Of a DNA stretch of 5,645 nt, positions 1 through 5,429 are shown piece by piece. The position numbers were made by a program, and so were the translations under genes. This stretch comes from CAZKTO01 sp964555685 (GTDB lineage: Bacteria > Chloroflexota > Dehalococcoidia > SHYB01), in contig CAZKTO010000099.1 of the NCBI GenBank assembly GCA_964555685.1, positions 1 to 5,645 on the forward strand, given 5' to 3'. The notes below the pieces were generated by a model, which was given only the letters and a program-made list of their open reading frames with translations, did not search any database and had not been told where the DNA came from. Numbering within the stretch: position 1 is the stretch's first letter; every line of letters starts with the position of its first letter.

Positions 1-1
1 G

Positions 2-55
2 CTCCTGTACCTTGCGCTCCTCTTCCTCTTCGTGGCGCTGGACGGCGCGGTCTAG
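2..55 (+). CDS. C-terminal end of a membrane protein (partial, enters from left edge)
   Basis: The second frame of the + strand is open from the window edge to a TAG at 53-55 and encodes LLYLALLFLFVALDGAV. This is one hydrophobic helix followed by a short D-containing tail, as at the end of a polytopic membrane protein. Heme o synthases (CtaB/UbiA prenyltransferase family) often end in a similar 'SxxYLxLLFxxxxVD' helix, so that is one possibility, but 17 residues are far too few to assign it. The gene converges on the exchanger gene that ends at 168, with two hairpins between them. It is complete only outside the window. Confidence 0.5.
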   Translation, partial: LLYLALLFLFVALDGAV

Positions 56-104
56 TACTCAGTCAACTTGAAAGTTAGCAGATGCGTGGGTCTTGCCTCT
101 CCCC

Positions 105-125
105 GGCCCCGATTTCATCGGGGCC
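105..125. terminator. Hairpin between convergent genes
   Basis: A perfect 9-bp GC-rich stem (105-113 with 117-125, GGCCCCGAT/ATCGGGGCC) closes a 3-nt loop. It sits 49 bases after the stop of the + strand gene and 43 bases beyond the stop of the - strand exchanger gene. No T-tract follows on either strand, so it is not a textbook intrinsic terminator. A role as an RNA 3'-end barrier for either transcript is an inference from its position. Confidence 0.45.
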
Positions 126-126
126 A

Positions 127-165
127 CCCCCTCTCCAAGTACTTGGAGAGGGGGCAGGGGGTGAG
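127..165. repeat. REP-like palindromic repeat with GGGGGTGAGG tail
   Basis: Bases 127-154 form a perfect 28-nt palindrome centred on AAGT|ACTT, with arms CCCCCTCTCC and GGAGAGGGGG. It is followed by CAGGGGGTGAGG. The pattern 'CTCTCC...GGAGAGGG, a few bases, GGGGTGAGG' is, from general knowledge, a widespread extragenic palindrome in many bacterial genomes. Its tail runs to within two bases of the stop codon of the exchanger gene (168-170), typical of a repeat sitting in a 3' intergenic gap. It may also act as a bidirectional transcript end. Confidence 0.65.
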
Positions 166-167
166 GC

Positions 168-1433
168 TCAGCCCCCGCCAGGCCTGGCGACGGCGCCCCC
201 GAGGCGCAGGGCCCGCAGAGGCTGCTTCGCTATCCCCAGCGCCGCATCCCGGTGCTCCCGGCTCAAGCCCAGGAGCGCCACGCACAGCCCCAGGTAGACC
301 AGCGAGAAGATGATCCGCTCCGTCTCATCGGTGAAGAAGAACTGCGACACGAAGAGGACGAAGAGAGCCAGGCCGCCGCGCCATGAGACCCGGAGCGTCA
401 GAATCAGCAGCACGGCGAAGAGCGACTGCGACGACGTCAGCAGGAACTCGTCCACCTGGCGGCTGTCCATGGGCAGCTCGCCCGCCGAGCCCAGGCTGAT
501 GGTGTAGACGAGCGGCAGCGTCCCTACCAGCAGCGTCCACTGGTTCACCTTGGACGAGATGAGCACGCCCATGGCCAGGGTTCCCATGCCGCGAAAGGCG
601 AAGTAGATGGCGATGGCCATCTCCGGCGCCTCCGAGGCCAGGGGCGCGATCCACTGCACCAGCAGGAACTCATCGATCCCCAGGTGCTTGCCGGTCTCGA
701 CCAGCCCCTCGGCAAAGGGCTCGGCCGTGGCCAGGATGATCAGCGCCGGCGCCGCGAAGAGCCCGGCGACGATCGTCCAGCGCGCCGTTTTCGAGAGACG
801 CCCTAGCGGCGCCATGGGGCCGACGACGGGCCCGTGCTCGCCCGCCTTGCCGCGGGAGCTCAGGGCGATGTAGATGATGAAGAGCATCACGAGCACGCCC
901 GTGTCCACCAGGTTCAGGGAGCCGTCGCGGAAGAGCGAGCGCAGGTAGATGGTGAAGGCCCAGGCGGTGGCGAGCAGGAGGAAGACGACCTCCAGGCTCT
1001 GGCTCTTGTCGAGCTTCACCGGGCGGCGCGCCTGGCGATACCAGAAGATGAGGATGACCGCCGCCCATCCGATGCCGATGAGCATCCGGTTGGCGCCCGT
1101 CATGTTGGCGGCGGCGTAGTGGGCGAACGCCGGATCGTCGGCCGCCTTCCAGGCGAAGACCATGTCCACGGCGTACTCGGGGAGCACGGCCACCAGGGCC
1201 AGGACCGCCACCGCCAGCGACCGCGAGACCTCCTGCTCCGCCAGCTCGGCGCCGGACCCCAGCAGGATAGCCCCCCCCAGGATCGCGAGGCCGAAGAGGG
1301 AGGCCTCTATCACCGGATCGTGGCTGAAGTGCGAGAGGCGCAGGACGATCCCTGGGACGGCCAGGGTCAGCGCGCCGGCGATCAAGAGCCACGCGCCTCG
1401 CATGCTGCCGGATGCGTGCTGCGGCTCGGTCAT
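168..1433 (-). CDS. CaCA-superfamily cation exchanger (sodium/calcium exchanger-like membrane protein)
   Basis: The 421-residue protein is an integral membrane protein with about 10-12 hydrophobic segments (roughly from residue 13 to 390) and a polar cytosolic-type loop near 194-217. Two alpha-repeats of the Ca2+/cation antiporter fold are visible. Alpha-1 has LPEYAVD (P85, E86) and ANMTGANRM around 109-117. Alpha-2 has ASEAPEMAIAI (P270, E271) and SSKVNQWT around 293-300. The paired PE motifs are the family's ion-coordinating acidic residues. The Thr/Ser that usually precedes PE is replaced in alpha-1 (AVLPE), and alpha-2 carries E268, so the transported ions cannot be stated. The ATG at 1433 is preceded by AGGAG only 3 nt away; the next in-frame ATG (codon 11) has no Shine-Dalgarno site. 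It lies downstream of the Gre-like gene with a 79-bp gap containing a hairpin. Family assignment is good; substrate (Ca2+, Na+, H+) is unknown. Confidence 0.85.
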   Translation of the reverse strand: MTEPQHASGSMRGAWLLIAGALTLAVPGIVLRLSHFSHDPVIEASLFGLAILGGAILLGSGAELAEQEVSRSLAVAVLALVAVLPEYAVDMVFAWKAADDPAFAHYAAANMTGANRMLIGIGWAAVILIFWYRQARRPVKLDKSQSLEVVFLLLATAWAFTIYLRSLFRDGSLNLVDTGVLVMLFIIYIALSSRGKAGEHGPVVGPMAPLGRLSKTARWTIVAGLFAAPALIILATAEPFAEGLVETGKHLGIDEFLLVQWIAPLASEAPEMAIAIYFAFRGMGTLAMGVLISSKVNQWTLLVGTLPLVYTISLGSAGELPMDSRQVDEFLLTSSQSLFAVLLILTLRVSWRGGLALFVLFVSQFFFTDETERIIFSLVYLGLCVALLGLSREHRDAALGIAKQPLRALRLGGAVARPGGG

Positions 1434-1454
1434 AGACTCCTGGGGCCCCTCATG

Positions 1455-1480
1455 AAACGGGCCCGCCTGAGGCGGACCCG
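1455..1480 (-). terminator. Probable intrinsic terminator of the Gre-like gene
   Basis: Read on the - strand, CGGGTCCGCC-TCA-GGCGGGCCCG forms a 10-bp stem followed by TTTCAT. The one imperfect pair is a U-G wobble in the - strand RNA but a C-A mismatch on the + strand, which favours a - strand RNA structure. It lies 33-58 bases past the Gre-like stop codon and 21 bases before the exchanger start. The T-run is only three bases, so termination may be partial. Confidence 0.5.
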
Positions 1481-1481
1481 G

Positions 1482-1496
1482 TCCCGCGAGACGGGA
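1482..1496 (-). other. Small hairpin next to the terminator
   Basis: A 5-bp stem TCCCG/CGGGA with a 5-nt loop lies between the stop codon of the Gre-like gene and the larger hairpin at 1458-1480. It has no T-tract of its own. It may simply extend the 3'-end structure; evidence for a function is limited to position. Confidence 0.25.
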
Positions 1497-1512
1497 TGCG
1501 GCTCGTTCTAGC

Positions 1513-2310
1513 TCACGATTCGATGCGCTCGATCCGGTACCGCAGGACCCCCGCCGGCACCTGGACGGAGACTATCTCGCCCGCCGTCCGGTCCAGGAAC
1601 GCCTTGCCCACGGGCGATTCGACGGAGATCTTGCCCTGCCGCGGGTCCGTCTCGCGCGGGCCTACGAGCATGTAGGTGAGCTGCTCGTTGCCGGCTACGT
1701 CGAAGACGACGACGCGATTCCCGAGCCGGACCCGCTGCGCGTCCGCGTGGCCATCTTCCCCGTCCTGCGCCACATCGGCGTACCGCAGGATATGCTCCAG
1801 GTCCCGGATCCGCGCCTCCAGGTGCCCCTGCTTCTCGCGCGCCGCGTCCAGCGGGGCGTTCTCCCGGAAGTCCTTGTCAGCGGCGGCCCGCTGGATCTCC
1901 TCGGCCACGTAGACCCGCTGGTGCTTCAGCTCCTCGACCTCTGCCTGCGCCTGCCGGTAGCCGTCGGGCGTGAGCCTGGCCGCCGCCGGCGCCGCCGCCT
2001 TGGCGCCCTTGAAGGCTGGGGCCCTGCGACGCGCCTTGGCGTGGAGGGCCAGGTTCTTCTGCGTCAGCCCCTCGCGATGGGAGAACTGAAGAAACGCCTT
2101 GAGCGGCGCCAGCCTGCTAACGCTGTCGGCTCGGGTGGCCTCGCAGTAGGCCTCTATCTGGCGTGGGGTGAGCTCGGCCATGCGCCGGTCGCGCCCGCAC
2201 CAGCGGAGAAACTTCTGGGCTTCAGGCTGGAGCTCCGATGACTTCTGGCCCGACTGACCGGTCAGGAAACGGGCGATGGCTTCACCGAGGGTCGTCTGGT
2301 CGTCCGCCAT
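1513..2310 (-). CDS. GreA/GreB-family transcription elongation factor with N-terminal recombinase-like (SAM-like) domain
   Basis: The 265-residue protein has two parts. Residues about 112-265 are a complete Gre factor. First comes an antiparallel coiled coil from LTPDGYRQAQAEVEELK (113-129) through REKQGHLEARIRDLEHIL, with tip DFRENA carrying D147 and E150, the acidic pair that Gre factors insert into the RNA polymerase secondary channel to stimulate transcript cleavage. The C-terminal FKBP-like domain (about 192-263) includes SPVGKAFLDRTAGE. Residues about 5-95 are extra (ordinary GreA is about 158 residues) and resemble the helical core-binding domain of tyrosine recombinases, e.g. PLKAFLQFSHREGL then NLALHAKARRR. 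No recombinase catalytic domain is present. A basic, Ala-rich linker (92-111) joins the halves. The start is supported by AAGGAGG nine bases upstream. Expected to act on stalled RNA polymerase; the N-terminal domain might bind DNA or a partner (inference). Confidence 0.85.
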   Translation of the reverse strand: MADDQTTLGEAIARFLTGQSGQKSSELQPEAQKFLRWCGRDRRMAELTPRQIEAYCEATRADSVSRLAPLKAFLQFSHREGLTQKNLALHAKARRRAPAFKGAKAAAPAAARLTPDGYRQAQAEVEELKHQRVYVAEEIQRAAADKDFRENAPLDAAREKQGHLEARIRDLEHILRYADVAQDGEDGHADAQRVRLGNRVVVFDVAGNEQLTYMLVGPRETDPRQGKISVESPVGKAFLDRTAGEIVSVQVPAGVLRYRIERIES

Positions 2311-2319
2311 GCGGCGGGA

Positions 2320-2326
2320 CCTCCTT
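2320..2326 (-). promoter_or_regulatory. Strong Shine-Dalgarno site of the Gre-like gene
   Basis: AAGGAGG lies on the - strand with a 9-base spacer to the ATG at 2310. This near-perfect site fixes the start and therefore confirms that the extra N-terminal domain is part of the translated protein. Confidence 0.75.
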
Positions 2327-2396
2327 GGGGCTCCAGGTGGGAGGCCGCGACCTGAGCTCCCAGACTCGCCGCTGCGCCGCGTCCTCCGTGCCCCCT

Positions 2397-2405
2397 ATGA
2401 TATCA
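2397..2405 (-). promoter_or_regulatory. Candidate extended -10 promoter for the Gre-like gene
   Basis: The - strand reads TGATATCAT, that is, a TGN extension plus a TATCAT hexamer. It sits in an otherwise GC-rich 164-bp gap between the hydrolase stop (2475) and the Gre-like start (2310). No good -35 box at the right spacing is visible, as is usual for extended -10 promoters. Transcription would start near 2390 and give a leader of about 80 nt. The call rests on the motif and its position only. Confidence 0.4.
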
Positions 2406-2474
2406 CAGAAGCAGGGCGCGCCAGCCTGAGCAATCGCGGGGGTGGGACGAACGACCCGATGTGCCGCCGTCCCC

Positions 2475-3260
2475 CTACCCCAAGAACCGCTTCACCGCCG
2501 CCGTGAAGCGCGTCGGCTGCTCCAGCATGGGGTAGTGGCCCGCCTTGGGGATGCGCACCACCGTCGAGCCCCTGATCAGCCTCTTGAACATCGGCGCGTA
2601 GCCTGGAGGCACGAGCTTGTCGGAGGCGCCCCAGACGAGGAGCGTCGGCGCCTTGATGCGGTAGGTGCGCCTCTTGAGCCCCTTGTCGGGCACGGGCCAG
2701 AGGAACTTGCCCGCCGTCGAGAACGACCTGGCCGTGTCGATGGTCAGGGCCATCTTCTCCTCGGGCGTCTCGGCCGTCGGCTGCGCCGCCCTGGCCGCGG
2801 CGCTCTCCGGGTCGTGCCAGGAGGCCTGGAAGAGCTCCGGCGGCGTCACGGCGAAGACGTCGATGCCGGGGTCCCTCTCGTTCCACAGGCCCGTGGGCGC
2901 CACGAGCACCAGCTTGCTGACCGCATCCGGCGCCAGGGCCGCGATCTCGGCGGCGATGTTCCCGCCCAAGGAGTGCCCGATGATAGCCGGCCGGCGCATC
3001 TTCAGCGCCTCCATAAGGTCCAGGTGGTACAGCGCCAGCTCGAGCCAGTCATCGATCTGCTCGATGCCCGTCGAGTCGCCGTAACCCGGGAGCTGCGGCG
3101 CCGCGACCCGGTAGCGGCCGGTGAGCGTATCGAGCCACGCGGGCCAGCCGTGGATGCCCGTGACGCCGTGGAGGTAGAGGAGCGGCTTGCCACGGCCCTT
3201 CGACCAGACCTGAACCCTGAAGCGCCCGTTGCGCACAGAGATACGTTTCGCGTCAGCCAT
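2475..3260 (-). CDS. Alpha/beta-fold hydrolase
   Basis: The 261-residue protein has the full set of alpha/beta hydrolase landmarks. These are the oxyanion-hole LYLHG (H31-G32), the nucleophile elbow GHSLGG (95-100, Ser97), the acidic residue in WGASDKLVP (Asp214), and the catalytic His in AGHYPMLEQP (His242). A cap region lies about 125-195. Length and motifs fit the soluble esterase / C-C bond hydrolase (MhpC-like) branch, but the substrate cannot be read from sequence. No signal peptide is seen, so it should be cytoplasmic. It starts 45 bp downstream of the LLM oxidoreductase stop on the same strand, so the two are probably co-transcribed, the hydrolase acting on an oxidised (lactone, ester or ring-opened) product of the flavoenzyme; this pathway link is inference. 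The ATG at 3260 has only a weak GAGGG site about 9 bases upstream. Confidence 0.88.
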   Translation of the reverse strand: MADAKRISVRNGRFRVQVWSKGRGKPLLYLHGVTGIHGWPAWLDTLTGRYRVAAPQLPGYGDSTGIEQIDDWLELALYHLDLMEALKMRRPAIIGHSLGGNIAAEIAALAPDAVSKLVLVAPTGLWNERDPGIDVFAVTPPELFQASWHDPESAAARAAQPTAETPEEKMALTIDTARSFSTAGKFLWPVPDKGLKRRTYRIKAPTLLVWGASDKLVPPGYAPMFKRLIRGSTVVRIPKAGHYPMLEQPTRFTAAVKRFLG

Positions 3261-3305
3261 GCGATGGTTCCCTCGAGGTGCGTATGGAGGAGGGTGCGCC
3301 GGCGG

Positions 3306-4574
3306 CTACTTGGACCGGCGGGATGCGGCGGCGGGAGTCTGCGCCCGGCGCTCGGCCAGGGCCTTGGGGTACCACTTGTCCTCCCACTGCGGCCACAGGT
3401 CGCGCAGGTGGGGCATGACCTCCTTGGAGAAGAGGTCCGTGTTCCTCAGCGTGGTCTCCTTCGGCATGTTGCCGAAGTGCAGGAGGAGCATCAAGTGCCC
3501 CACGTTCAGCCGCTTGATGACATCCTTCAGCTGATCGCGCACCGTGGCCGGGCTCCCAGCGACGACAAACCCCTGCTCCACATAGTCCTTCCACTTCATG
3601 CCGACCCAGGGGGAGCGGGCCGTCTCCCGGCGCGTGGTGGTCGAGACCTGGCCGCGGAACTGGGACTCGAGCCCCGCCGCGATGGTCCTGACGGTGCGAT
3701 AGCCCGGCGCCTCGGCGAAGCCTGGCGCAATGTGCAGGCACTTGTCGTAGAAGTAGTCCAGGTGCGGACCGTAGAGCCTCTCGGCCTCGGCGTCCGTATC
3801 GGCCACGCCGACGAGCTGGAGGAAGCCGCCCCGGTACGGGTTCTGGTCCTTGCCCAGCCGGTCCAGCGCTTCCCAGTAGCCCCGCATCACCACCTCGCCG
3901 CGCTTGTACCCCGAGTAGCTCAGGTAGCTGTACATGTAGTCGCGCTGGCCCACCCAGTCCCACGTCTCGATGCTGCCTCCGCCGGGGATCCAGATGGGCG
4001 GGTGCGGCTTCTGCAGCGGGCGCGGCCACAGGTTCACATACCGGAGCTGCGTGTACTTGCCGTTGAAGGCGAAGGGCTCAGGCTCCGTCCACGCCTTGAT
4101 GATGAGATCGTGGGCCTCGGCGTACTTGTCCCGCAGGGTGGCCGGCGTGGCGCCGTAGCAGTAGTTGGTGTCCATGGAGCTGCCCACGGGGAAGCCGGAG
4201 ATGAGGCGCCCGCCGCTGATGACGTCCATCATGGCCATCTCCTCGGCCACGCGGATGGGCGGGTTGTAGAGCGCGATGCTGTTGCCGAGGACGACGATGG
4301 CGGCGTCGCGCGTGCTCCGGGCCAATGACGCCGCGATGACGTTGGGCGAGGGCATCATGCCGTAGGCGTTCTGATGGTGCTCGTTGACGCAGACGCCGTC
4401 GAAGCCGGCGCCCGCCGCATACTCCAGCTCATCGATATACTCGTTGTACATGCGGTGCCCGGCGACGGGGTCATAGAGGCGGCTGGGAACGTCGACCCAC
4501 ACGCTACGGTACTTCTTGGAGAAGTCCGCCGGCAGGTCCTGGTAGGGCATCAGGTGGAACCAGTGGAACTTCAC
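3306..4574 (-). CDS. LLM-class flavin-dependent oxidoreductase (bacterial luciferase-like)
   Basis: The 422-residue protein belongs to the luciferase-like monooxygenase family: TIM-barrel enzymes that use reduced flavin (FMN or F420) and often O2. Supporting motifs are FDGVCVNEHH (58-67), the conserved DVISGGRLISGFPVG (117-131), KPHPPIWIPGGG (189-200), and the late AGSPATVRDQL (339-349) typical of the family C-terminal part. Length is normal. Start is a GTG at 4574, chosen because GGAGGAG sits 4-10 bases upstream and a clear promoter lies further up. The gene heads a probable two-gene operon with the alpha/beta hydrolase. Substrate and cofactor (FMN versus F420) cannot be decided; related enzymes oxidise terpenes, alkanesulfonates, nitrilotriacetate and similar organics. 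The last 15 residues are a polar, Arg/Ala-rich tail. Confidence 0.9.
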   Translation of the reverse strand: MKFHWFHLMPYQDLPADFSKKYRSVWVDVPSRLYDPVAGHRMYNEYIDELEYAAGAGFDGVCVNEHHQNAYGMMPSPNVIAASLARSTRDAAIVVLGNSIALYNPPIRVAEEMAMMDVISGGRLISGFPVGSSMDTNYCYGATPATLRDKYAEAHDLIIKAWTEPEPFAFNGKYTQLRYVNLWPRPLQKPHPPIWIPGGGSIETWDWVGQRDYMYSYLSYSGYKRGEVVMRGYWEALDRLGKDQNPYRGGFLQLVGVADTDAEAERLYGPHLDYFYDKCLHIAPGFAEAPGYRTVRTIAAGLESQFRGQVSTTTRRETARSPWVGMKWKDYVEQGFVVAGSPATVRDQLKDVIKRLNVGHLMLLLHFGNMPKETTLRNTDLFSKEVMPHLRDLWPQWEDKWYPKALAERRAQTPAAASRRSK

Positions 4575-4578
4575 AGCA

Positions 4579-4585
4579 CTCCTCC
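4579..4585 (-). promoter_or_regulatory. Shine-Dalgarno site deciding the GTG start of the LLM gene
   Basis: GGAGGAG lies on the - strand with 4 bases between its last G and the GTG (6 if the core GGAGG is used). It makes the GTG at 4574-4572 the best start even though no ATG is available nearby. Confidence 0.65.
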
Positions 4586-4590
4586 GTACG

Positions 4591-4608
4591 GCCCGGGCGC
4601 AGCCGGGC
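4591..4608 (-). other. 5'-leader hairpin just upstream of the LLM Shine-Dalgarno
   Basis: GCCCGG (4591-4596) pairs with CCGGGC (4603-4608) around a 6-base loop in the predicted leader of the LLM mRNA, five bases from the Shine-Dalgarno site. It could modulate translation or simply reflect high GC; no riboswitch pattern is recognised. Confidence 0.3.
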
Positions 4609-4636
4609 GCCGAATCAGAAGCGGGAACCCTGGCCC

Positions 4637-4664
4637 ACTATACCGGCGGCCTCTGAAAAGTCAA
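4637..4664 (-). promoter_or_regulatory. Sigma70-type promoter of the LLM-hydrolase operon
   Basis: On the - strand, TTGACT (4664-4659) and TATAGT (4642-4637) are separated by 16 bases, each one mismatch from consensus. Predicted start is near 4630, giving a leader of about 55 nt before the GTG. It lies immediately inside the repeat-rich zone, which begins at 4689, so the repeats were inserted upstream of rather than within the promoter. Confidence 0.65.
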
Positions 4665-4688
4665 GGCGGGAGAGAGAAGAAAACCACA

Positions 4689-4737
4689 CTTCGACGGAGT
4701 TTACCCTGAGCGAAGCCGAAGGGCTCAGTGCAGGCTC
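4689..4737. repeat. Palindromic intergenic repeat of the 'CTTCGACGGAG...CTGAGCGAAG' type
   Basis: The stretch begins CTTCGACGGAGTTTACC and includes CTGAGC (4706-4711) pairing with GCTCAG (4723-4728), with GAAGCCGAAG in the loop, then CAGTGCAGGCTC. Short sequences of this TTCG/CGAA pattern are recalled as common dispersed repeats in environmental bacterial genomes. Only one copy is in the window, so the call depends on recognition of the pattern rather than on an internal second copy. Confidence 0.45.
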
Positions 4738-4747
4738 CGACACAAAG

Positions 4748-4828
4748 ACTCGAAGGGGGTGGGGTGATGTTGATAAGGGTGGCCGGCTGGCGCTCCTGCA
4801 CAATCCACAGCAACCTGGCCTATTTGGA
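4748..4828 (+). repeat. Direct repeat, left copy
   Basis: These 81 bases match 5566-5645 with three substitutions and one single-base indel; the last 55 bases (4774-4828 versus 5591-5645) are identical. The homology starts at the same ACTCGAAGGG in both copies. The right copy runs to the window edge, so the true length may be greater. The 3' end of this copy overlaps the left terminal inverted repeat of the 620-bp unit by two bases, suggesting that the direct repeat and that terminus may belong to one larger element. Confidence 0.9.
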
Positions 4829-4903
4829 GCCTATCCGGAAACCAAGTTCGTTCGAAACGTAAAGTCCTGGGGTAAGGCATGGGCGCCGCAGCGCTTTGCA
4901 TAG

Positions 4904-4920
4904 GCCCGCCTGCGGCGGGC
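4904..4920. repeat. Perfect hairpin GCCCGCC-TGC-GGCGGGC
   Basis: A 7-bp all-GC stem with a 3-base loop lies inside the 620-bp segment, just before the left palindromic repeat. No T-tract follows within ten bases on either strand, so it looks like a repeat core rather than a terminator. For - strand transcription it lies 64-80 bases past the GIY-YIG stop. Confidence 0.4.
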
Positions 4921-4930
4921 TCCAGTATCC

Positions 4931-4983
4931 GTCATTCTGAGCCCTTCCATGGAAGGGCGAATGAATCCGGGTGGCGGGGCTCC
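4931..4983 (+). repeat. GTCATTCTGA palindromic repeat, left (direct-orientation) copy
   Basis: It starts GTCATTCTGA, continues with a perfect 18-base palindrome (4941-4958, GCCCTTCCA/TGGAAGGGC), then GAATCCGGGTGGCGGGGCTCCTC. The same head and tail, with a different middle, occur inverted at 5323-5270. It ends exactly at the stop codon of the GIY-YIG gene (4984-4986). Confidence 0.7.
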
Positions 4984-5268
4984 TCACTCAATGCTGTTAG
5001 CCAAGTCTGCCCAGTCGGGGTTGGCCGTCTCTATGAGGGCCACCTTCTTCGCCCTGAGCCAGCCCTTGATCTGCTTCTCCCGTTCGATGGCTGCCATGGG
5101 GTTGCCGGCCACCTCGTCATAGACGAGCCGAGTGACGTTGTACCTCTTGGTGAATCCGCCCACCAGCTTTTGCCGGTGCTCTTCTACCCGCTTGGCCAGG
5201 TCCCGGGTTACACCAACGTACAGCGTTCGACGATAGCTGCTCATGATGTCTACGTAGTACTGCGCCAT
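4984..5268 (-). CDS. Small GIY-YIG nuclease-domain protein (UPF0213/URI-like single domain)
   Basis: From the ATG at 5268 the protein has 94 residues, the normal size of stand-alone GIY-YIG proteins. It shows MAQYYVDIM, then TLYVGVTRDLAKRVEEH (YIG-equivalent Tyr17, catalytic-type Arg27, His31), GFTKRYNVTRLVY, and AIEREKQIKGWLRAKKVALIE with metal-binding-type Glu64. The family normally reads YYVYIL at the start; here the GIY tyrosine is Asp7, so activity is uncertain. A GTG at 5301 would add 11 residues, but that stretch lies inside the right palindromic repeat and has no Shine-Dalgarno site; the ATG has only a loose GGTGGGGGGCGG run upstream. The gene is flush between two inverted palindromic repeats inside a segment with terminal inverted repeats. 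GIY-YIG domains cleave DNA; the target is unknown, and a role in repeat or element spread is inference. Confidence 0.82.
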   Translation of the reverse strand: MAQYYVDIMSSYRRTLYVGVTRDLAKRVEEHRQKLVGGFTKRYNVTRLVYDEVAGNPMAAIEREKQIKGWLRAKKVALIETANPDWADLANSIE

Positions 5269-5269
5269 A

Positions 5270-5323
5270 CGGAAGAGCCGCCCCCCACCCAGATTCTTCA
5301 CTCGCAGACTCGTTCAGAATGAC
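5270..5323 (-). repeat. GTCATTCTGA palindromic repeat, right (inverted) copy
   Basis: The - strand reads GTCATTCTGAACGAGTCTGC (5323-5304), then GAAGAATCTGGGTGGGGGG and CGGCTCTTCC. Head (GTCATTCTGA) and tail (GAATC, GGGTGG, GGGG, CTC, TC) match the left copy at 4931-4983, while the middles differ. The alternative GTG start of the GIY-YIG gene (5301) falls inside it, and the ATG (5268) follows its end directly. Confidence 0.65.
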
Positions 5324-5429
5324 AGAAATACCCAGGCCTATCCCCCCGGCAGTGGCCGTGCCCGGCAGAAGACAACCACTCGGGTAGGCTGGATCTCGCT
5401 TGTGCTTGGATGACATTCTAAACCGCCGA
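5324..5429. other. Non-coding stretch inside the 620-bp segment
   Basis: About 100 bases between the right palindromic repeat and the right terminal inverted repeat. I see no gene, promoter or clean hairpin; CCGGCAGTGGCCGTGCCCGG near 5347-5366 is only an imperfect palindrome with a bulge. Any promoter for the GIY-YIG gene should lie here, but no convincing -35/-10 pair is visible. Confidence 0.4.

Noticed and set aside
834..1511. A 225-codon + strand frame opposite the exchanger
   Set aside because: Highly charged, low-complexity product overlapping a clear membrane protein on the other strand; no domain and no Shine-Dalgarno site.
2450..2500. G-rich/C-rich runs after the hydrolase stop as a terminator
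   Set aside because: Arms GGGGGTGGGA and TCCCCCTACCCC pair only with gaps, and no T-tract follows.
3253..4029. A 258-codon - strand frame inside the LLM gene
   Set aside because: Alternate frame of the LLM gene with no family motifs.
2442..4328. A 628-codon open frame on the + strand opposite the LLM and hydrolase genes
   Set aside because: It is antisense to two genes with complete family motifs; the translation is Arg/Val/Gly/Pro-rich without any recognisable domain, as expected for a GC-rich shadow frame.
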